DNA of 64,000 nt. It comes from Campanula takesimana (Eukaryota; Streptophyta; Magnoliopsida; Asterales; Campanulaceae). The notes under the pieces are model-generated. The model was not told the DNA's origin and ran no database searches. It worked only from the letters and a program-made list of their open reading frames with translations. Within the stretch, counting starts at the first letter, position 1; every line of letters starts with the position of its first letter. A program made the translations under genes and the position numbers. The stretch lies in NCBI GenBank assembly GCA_026119855.1, contig JAOWBW010000324.1, positions 1-64,000 on the forward strand, written 5' to 3'. Below are positions 58,839-64,000 of the stretch, in pieces.

Positions 58839-59864
58839 TAGGCCAAAATACATTATGTTCTGGTAAAACATGTGAGATAAAATAAGTTTCTAAAAGGCCT
58901 CAATTTTATACATGTCAAATTCTGTCCAGTTTACGACCTTGTACGGGAGGGAATATTATAAATTACTGAACAACCTAAATGAGACATGCTATCATAGATC
59001 AGGATACTAATGGTATTGTGATGAAAATTTCCACAACAAAACGCTTTTAGCCATAAGAAAGTAAATCGATGAATTTCCTCAATATCTAAGTTGCTTGAAA
59101 CACTAAAAATCATACTGAATTAATGAAAACTTACTTGATGTAGTTACAACATTTATGAAGTCAATATTTACCCATGGACTTTGTTGCCCAAAATAAAGAT
59201 CATGTTAAAAATGGACATTTAATAAACTCCAACACCATACTATTATATGAACTTATGAACTCCCAGAGCAACAAACAAAGATGATCAACGGTTTGGCCAT
59301 GCCTTGCCTATGCATTTCTGCTATTCAGAATCATGTTGCAAGTCAACATTAATTCATTACAAGTGAACTTTAACGTATACCGACCGCAGCAAACACTATA
59401 TTTCAGGATCCAAACAACTACCCTGCATTGTACACTTACAGCATCATTTGCTTTACAGGTGTTGAGAACAAGTCACAAGTATTTAGCTTCAGTTCCAACT
59501 CATGTATATATTTATTTTTCAATAGATTGTAAATATATATATTCATTCTGTAACATTTAATTGTTTGATGCTACTTATCGTATTAATAAAAAATGCAATT
59601 TGGAAAAAGGCATAAAACAGATTCCACGTATACGAGACACTCTGCATTAAACCATGTTCAAGATTTTCTCACAACTCAGAAACAGAAAGAAAGACACACA
59701 AAATGATTTTGAATAAAAATGGGAAACAAACTAGATGTCTCTGACTATACATTCTGACATTTCCTAGAAACACACACAAACACACACACACGAAAGAAGC
59801 CAAAGAAAATGACGACAACACCAGGTACAACAAACAACGGTCGTTTCTCATAATCTAGTCCATG

Positions 59865-59903
<39 letters not shown>

Positions 59904-59985
59904 TTTGCACAAACAAGAACCATATGGAGACCTGCAGCCACGCAATCATTCTTCTCTCCATGCATTTTGGAGCCAATTGCCAGAC
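58839..59985. other. Intergenic and IQD 3' region, no further gene seen
   Basis: AT-rich. It holds a CA-rich stretch near 59770 and a 32-base A run at 59869-59900, inside what is probably the IQD gene 3' UTR (plus-strand sense A). Confidence 0.45.
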
Positions 59986-62900
59986 TCACCTCCTCCACCC
60001 GCCTTGCACCACTTTCTCTGCAATGACAAGCATCAATCAACAGAATAATTTGACTACTCTCAACTATCAGAATGCAAGTTACTGAAACTCGTATGTTAAT
60101 CTATGCAAAACAACTAAATTACTTAATATTACTTGTATTGATATATGGTGCATGCACTGAGCAGATTTGAGATATTCAAGGGTACCTGTGCTCTACCCAT
60201 AAGCATTCCATCTTACATATTCCCTCCATATCAAAATGATATTCCCAGTTTCCTTTTGGTTGTTTATCACATAAAGATAGTTTTGTTTCTATAATAATTG
60301 TGCAATATTAACAAGGTACAAGCAACTAAAGCATCACTTATAAAAGTTATGGGACTGTCCTTTATGGGTTATAGTTGTCAAAAGCGTCGCCTGCCTCGCT
60401 TTTTCTGTCGCCTTTCGAGTTCGTCGCTTTTTCCCCAACCAGGCAGGCGAGGATAAGCGTTGTAGTGGAAAACTTATTGTTGCTTTGTCGTTTTGTCGTC
60501 AAACTACGTTATATATATATATAGTGTGTATCTCATACGGACGGAACCGTAGGGATTATGCACAAAAAAATGCTGAGTCAGCGTTTCTCCTTTACTTTCC
60601 GTTTGACGCTTCTTTATCCCTGTTCCTATCACATGCCTTGCCCCTTTTTTCATCATCGATCTAATCTCTGCCATGGACTGTTAAGCAGAGAATCTTACGC
60701 AGAGTGACCAAGCTTTGATCACCTAATTAATCAGCAATTAATCAAAGGAACAAACTGGGATTGTGCTATGGAGTTCTTAAGAAACGAATACTCATTCTTT
60801 TTTATTCCACTGAAAGAAGCAAATATAGCAATCACTAATTGTAAATTAACGAATCTAGAAAATTTAGGATTCAACTAAAATTTCAAAGCATGGAGATTCC
60901 TTCTTCATTATCTATTCTACCGGGTCACCATAGCAGTGAACAAGAATGCTTAAGATTATTGAGAGGTGGGTTTCCATGCTTACACAACATGCTCTTTACC
61001 CATTGTACATTTATACGCCAACACAGCTGGTCAATCTCTCTAAGAGTCGATGATGAGGAAGAATCAACGAAAGAGGAAGAACGCTGGAAAATATTGGATT
61101 GATTGTAAAGGGGAGAGGCCGGTGAGAGTGAACGAGAAAGAAGCTTTATTTAGAGAGAGAAACCGTCAAACTGAAAAAGAAAAATAAAGGGGAAAAGCTG
61201 ACTCAGCAATTTTTTGCACGATTCGTACGGTTCCGTCCGTATGAGATACATACTATATATATATACTCCCTCCGTCCCTATTTACCTTACAAAAATGAGG
61301 CTTTGCACAAAAATTAAGAAAATGATTGTAAAGTTGATGTGTTGTGAGTGTAGATAGTTGAGTGGGAGAGAGAAAGTGGGTAGAGAAAAGTAAGTGGATA
61401 GTTGTTGTGAGTATGACAAGTGGGTCCCACTATTTAAAAAATGTTTAAAAGTTTCCTTTTTGCGATTTTGTAATGTAAATAGGGACACCCAAAATGGCAA
61501 TTTTTGTAAGGTAAATAGGGACGGAGGGAGTATATATATAGGGTCGCGTTCCTGTGAGAACCATTTTAAATGAGAACAGTGAGAACCAATCATAACCGTT
61601 TGATTAAATACAAAATCAAGGGTCCAGATTATAGATACATTGGATACACTTGGATACAGTAGCTAATTTTCAAAATACAATTTAGTTTTTAACCTACTGT
61701 ATCCAAGTGCAACACTTGGATACAGTACTTGTTTAGATATTGTATCAAAGGGCAATCAAAATTTATGTATTGTATCCAAGTGTATCCAATGTATCTATAA
61801 TCTGGACCATTGATTTTGATTCTAATCTAATGGTTATGCTTAGTTCTCACGGTTCTCACGCAATTGTGGTTCTCATTTGAGCACCTACCTATATACATAT
61901 ATATATATATATACATATATATATGTATATATATATATATTTATATATATAGCAATTTGCTTATTGTTTGTAGCCTAATTTCGCCTACTTGGACAATGAG
62001 GAATATGATGATATGTTAAAGACTTCATGTTTATTTCACTCTCAAACTAGCAGTCTAGTACTTATCTTGTTAATTAGAACATTAGTACTACTAGTACTCA
62101 CCTTGAGTTTATTGCAAAAGTGACATGCGTACTTTGTGCAATATATCAATTTGACTCGCGTACTTAATAAACATCAAATGTGACATGCGTACTTATGATT
62201 GGCAATATTTTTAGACTAATTTTTAACTCCCGTTAAAAAACTTAACAGACCAATGCGTACTTTGTGCAATATATCAATTTGACTCGCGTACTTAATAAAC
62301 ATCAAATGTGACATGCGTACTTATGATTGGCAATATTTTTAGACTAATTTTTAACTCCCGTTAAAAACTTAACAGGTCTGTTACAAACTTAACGAAAAGT
62401 TAGATTAACATTTTTAAAAACTTATGATTGGCAATATTTTTTAGACTAATTTTTAACTCCCGACTCTCGCCTAGCTCAGGTACCTTGCGCCCGCCTCTCG
62501 CCTTTGACAACTATGACAATCAACAAATTAAGATAAGACTTATAAACCCACCCAGATGTGACCAATTTGATGACAGTAAAACAAGTCTAGAAAAATTGCA
62601 AGACAGAACACGCAAGGAAAAAAAAAAAGCAATCAAGATATATCATGTTACCATCTTTAGGGGTTACTAATGACTTGTTACTTTTGCTTCCTCCTTTGCC
62701 ATTTGCTTGTACCGGCTTCTGAACTCGAGGAGACATCAAGCTTAATTTGCCATTCGTGGAGGAAGGGAGAGAATGCCGCCTGGTGAAACCATTTTCAGCC
62801 CCATCTTCAACTGTCCTTGGGGACGATCCTTGTGCTCTAAGCTTGGCCTTTGCCGATGCAGTTGCTGCCATATAGCTTGGCAATGTAGGTGAATTCTGTG

Positions 62901-63880
62901 AGACACTCTCGGGGTGAAAATCTTGCTTTGCAGGCAAAGATTTTCTCCTCCTTGTTCTCGTGTTTTCCTTGTTAGTTTGGTCGTCCTTGGAATTCTGCTC
63001 CTCATTAACTGTCGGGTTGTGCTCACCATTTCCATTGATTTCTAGGTCAACAACATGATTATCATCTTGGAGAACCTCAAGCGGTTTATCCTCTAATGAT
63101 TGAACTGGAAGTGCTTCTGGCTCCGTGACACTTGAATTGATTACTTCTGTAGAAGTATCATCAATTCCTACTACTGGCACAACAGTAAGATCAGGAGATG
63201 GGATGGTCGGAATTTTCTCCAAAACAGGGGTGGTGGCGGACTGAGAGATTTTTCTAAGACTGTGTTTCACCTTCTCAAGTTCATTAGGAGGTTGCTCTGG
63301 CACTGCTTCTGCATGGTGGCTCAAAACTTTCCTCACATTACGCTTTGGTTTTTCGGCTTCGGATGAATGGGCCCCATTACTATCTCCGTTTGCTCTCCTG
63401 ACAGTTCTTTTTGACTTGCCGGGTTCTGTCTCTTCACTTGGCAGTTTGGTTGTCTTTCGTTTGGGCTTCACATCAAGAATCTTTTTTGGACGCACAAGTG
63501 GCTTCCAAAAATTGGAAAACGACCAGCGTTCAAGCCAATTCCAAGCTGAATTCGGATCATTGGGTTCGTAGTGTAGGCTTAAAGGCATAGTAGTAGAAGA
63601 TGACGCAAGAAGCTACAACGAGAACAAAACTTTTATTAACTCCTGTTCAAAATTGATAAAATATGTGCTACCCTACTGACGGGAAAACACTGTCTCAAAA
63701 GAGTTTTCCCAATAACGTATAAGATATTCTCAATTGGACAAATGAAATGCACCGAGAATCATTATACAGCTTACAAGATAAGCTTAAGTTTAAGATATAA
63801 TATACCTTGGTGGCAAATGCATTTGTAGACAGGTTCTCCGACTTAACAGAAACTTCCAGCAAGTCTCTTTGTTTAACATC
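59986..63880 (-). CDS. IQ-DOMAIN protein, IQD31/32-like, C-terminal 355 residues
   Basis: Three exons on the minus strand (63880-63806, 63612-62652, 60017-59986) join in phase at GT-AG sites; upstream exons lie beyond the right edge. The visible part has LSTNAFATK followed by LLASSSTTMPLSLHYEP and then the subfamily hallmark SAWNWLERWSFSNFWKP. A long acidic and Ser-rich region follows, then the DUF4005 core LPSYMAATASAKAKLRAQGS with ENGFTRRHSLPSS. The last exon, only 32 bases, gives the end EKVVQGGWRR. The IQ motifs that bind calmodulin would be encoded upstream. IQD proteins are calmodulin-binding, microtubule- or nucleus-associated scaffolds affecting cell shape. The assignment to IQD31/32 rests on the WNWLERW block and the WRR end. 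Confidence 0.9.
60521..61256. mobile_element. Inverted-repeat DNA element, about 735 bp, in IQD intron
   Basis: Terminal inverted repeats of about 75 bp (left GTGTATCTCATACGGACGG, GAACCGTA, TGCTGAGTCAGC; right the inverse) lie within (AT)n. The interior has one 70-codon frame (60890-61102) without recognised similarity. No transposase. Confidence 0.75.
61266..61530. mobile_element. Stowaway-type MITE in IQD intron
   Basis: CTCCCTCCGTCCCTATTTAC and its near-perfect inverse GTAAATAGGGACGGAGGGAG, flanked by TA. Confidence 0.92.
61541..61891. mobile_element. Palindromic MITE in IQD intron
   Basis: A GTGAGAACC-rich left end faces a GGTTCTCAC-rich right end, and an internal arm (CAGATTATAGATACATTGG, then ATACACTTGGATACA) is repeated in inverse at about 61772-61806. 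Its family is unknown to me. Confidence 0.72.
61893..61951. repeat. AT dinucleotide microsatellite
   Basis: Mostly (AT)n with CATATATATA interruptions. Confidence 0.8.
62125..62465. repeat. 128-bp tandem duplication in IQD intron
   Basis: The unit ATGCGTACTTTGTGCAATAT to TTAACTCCCGTTAAAAA at 62125 recurs at 62253, and the last 45 bp recur again near 62420. The copies are nearly identical, so the event is recent. Confidence 0.88.
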
Positions 63881-64000
63881 CTGGAAAAACCAAACAGAAC
63901 ACTAGAAATGGTTCACTTGCATACAAACATTCAAACGTGGTCCACTGTCACAAACATTGTATTAGAAACCAAGATAGCGGCCACTCTAGATTAACATAGG

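Larger units (their letters stand above)
60371..62514. repeat. Outer inverted repeat bracketing most of the IQD last intron
   Basis: ATAGTTGTCAAAAGCG at 60371 faces CGCCTTTGACAACTAT ending at 62514, with looser GC-rich similarity inside (CGCCTGCCTCGC against CGCCCGCCTCTCG). Such ends bound MITE-like elements in plants; here later insertions fill it. Confidence 0.55.

Noticed and set aside
59869..59900. 32-base A run as the tail of a LINE or SINE on the plus strand
   Set aside because: No RT frame, pol III boxes or target duplication was found upstream of it.

Overview
The window is nuclear DNA of a flowering plant, most likely a eudicot. It has intron-rich plant genes (a plant cysteine oxidase, a PQQ-type polyvinyl-alcohol-dehydrogenase-like protein, an IQ-DOMAIN protein) in AT-rich DNA filled with LTR retrotransposons, Stowaway-type MITEs, a Mutator-like element and a SINE. 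I cannot name the species. Coordinates were read by eye, so exon and element ends may be off by a base or two.

Left part (1-20306) is a graveyard of LTR elements. A Ty1/copia element on the minus strand (copia-1, 1-7803; its 3' LTR runs off the window) abuts a scrambled pair of Ty3/gypsy elements. Element D (minus, 8053-14780) lies inside a plus-strand relative, E (7804-8052 and 14781-17150), and one deletion seems to have removed the left D/E junction. E lies against the 3' end of a further plus-strand element F (17151-19423) that carries a 15-copy 19-bp tandem array. A copia 5' end (G, 19424-20306) closes the block.

The gene island (20307-32583) holds a plant cysteine oxidase gene (plus, five exons, 22052-26364), a Mutator-like element (27015-28631) with a tRNA-derived SINE in its right terminal repeat, and a polyvinyl-alcohol-dehydrogenase-like gene (plus, four exons, 29862-32490) with a one-base frameshift in exon 3.

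From 32584 to 58833 there is a three-level nest, all on the minus strand. C is an old non-autonomous gag-only element (32584-58833, LTRs about 2 percent diverged by eye). B, a Sirevirus-like copia element (33912-56513), sits inside C with TSD GATGG. A, a Tekay/Del-type chromovirus (46796-55578), sits inside the 5' LTR of B with TSD GGTGT. B has gag, pol and a third, spliced ORF of about 1,150 codons encoding a probably nuclear protein. The whole of B is peppered with a CGGTT/AACCG motif.

The right end (59986-64000) is the 3' part of an IQD31/32-like gene on the minus strand. Its last intron is filled with inverted-repeat elements and a tandem duplication.

The most unusual signals are the element-wide CGGTT motif of B together with its third ORF, and GC-rich palindromic repeat modules at a similar place (about 0.7-1.0 kb from the LTR 5' end) in four LTR families whose module sequences differ.
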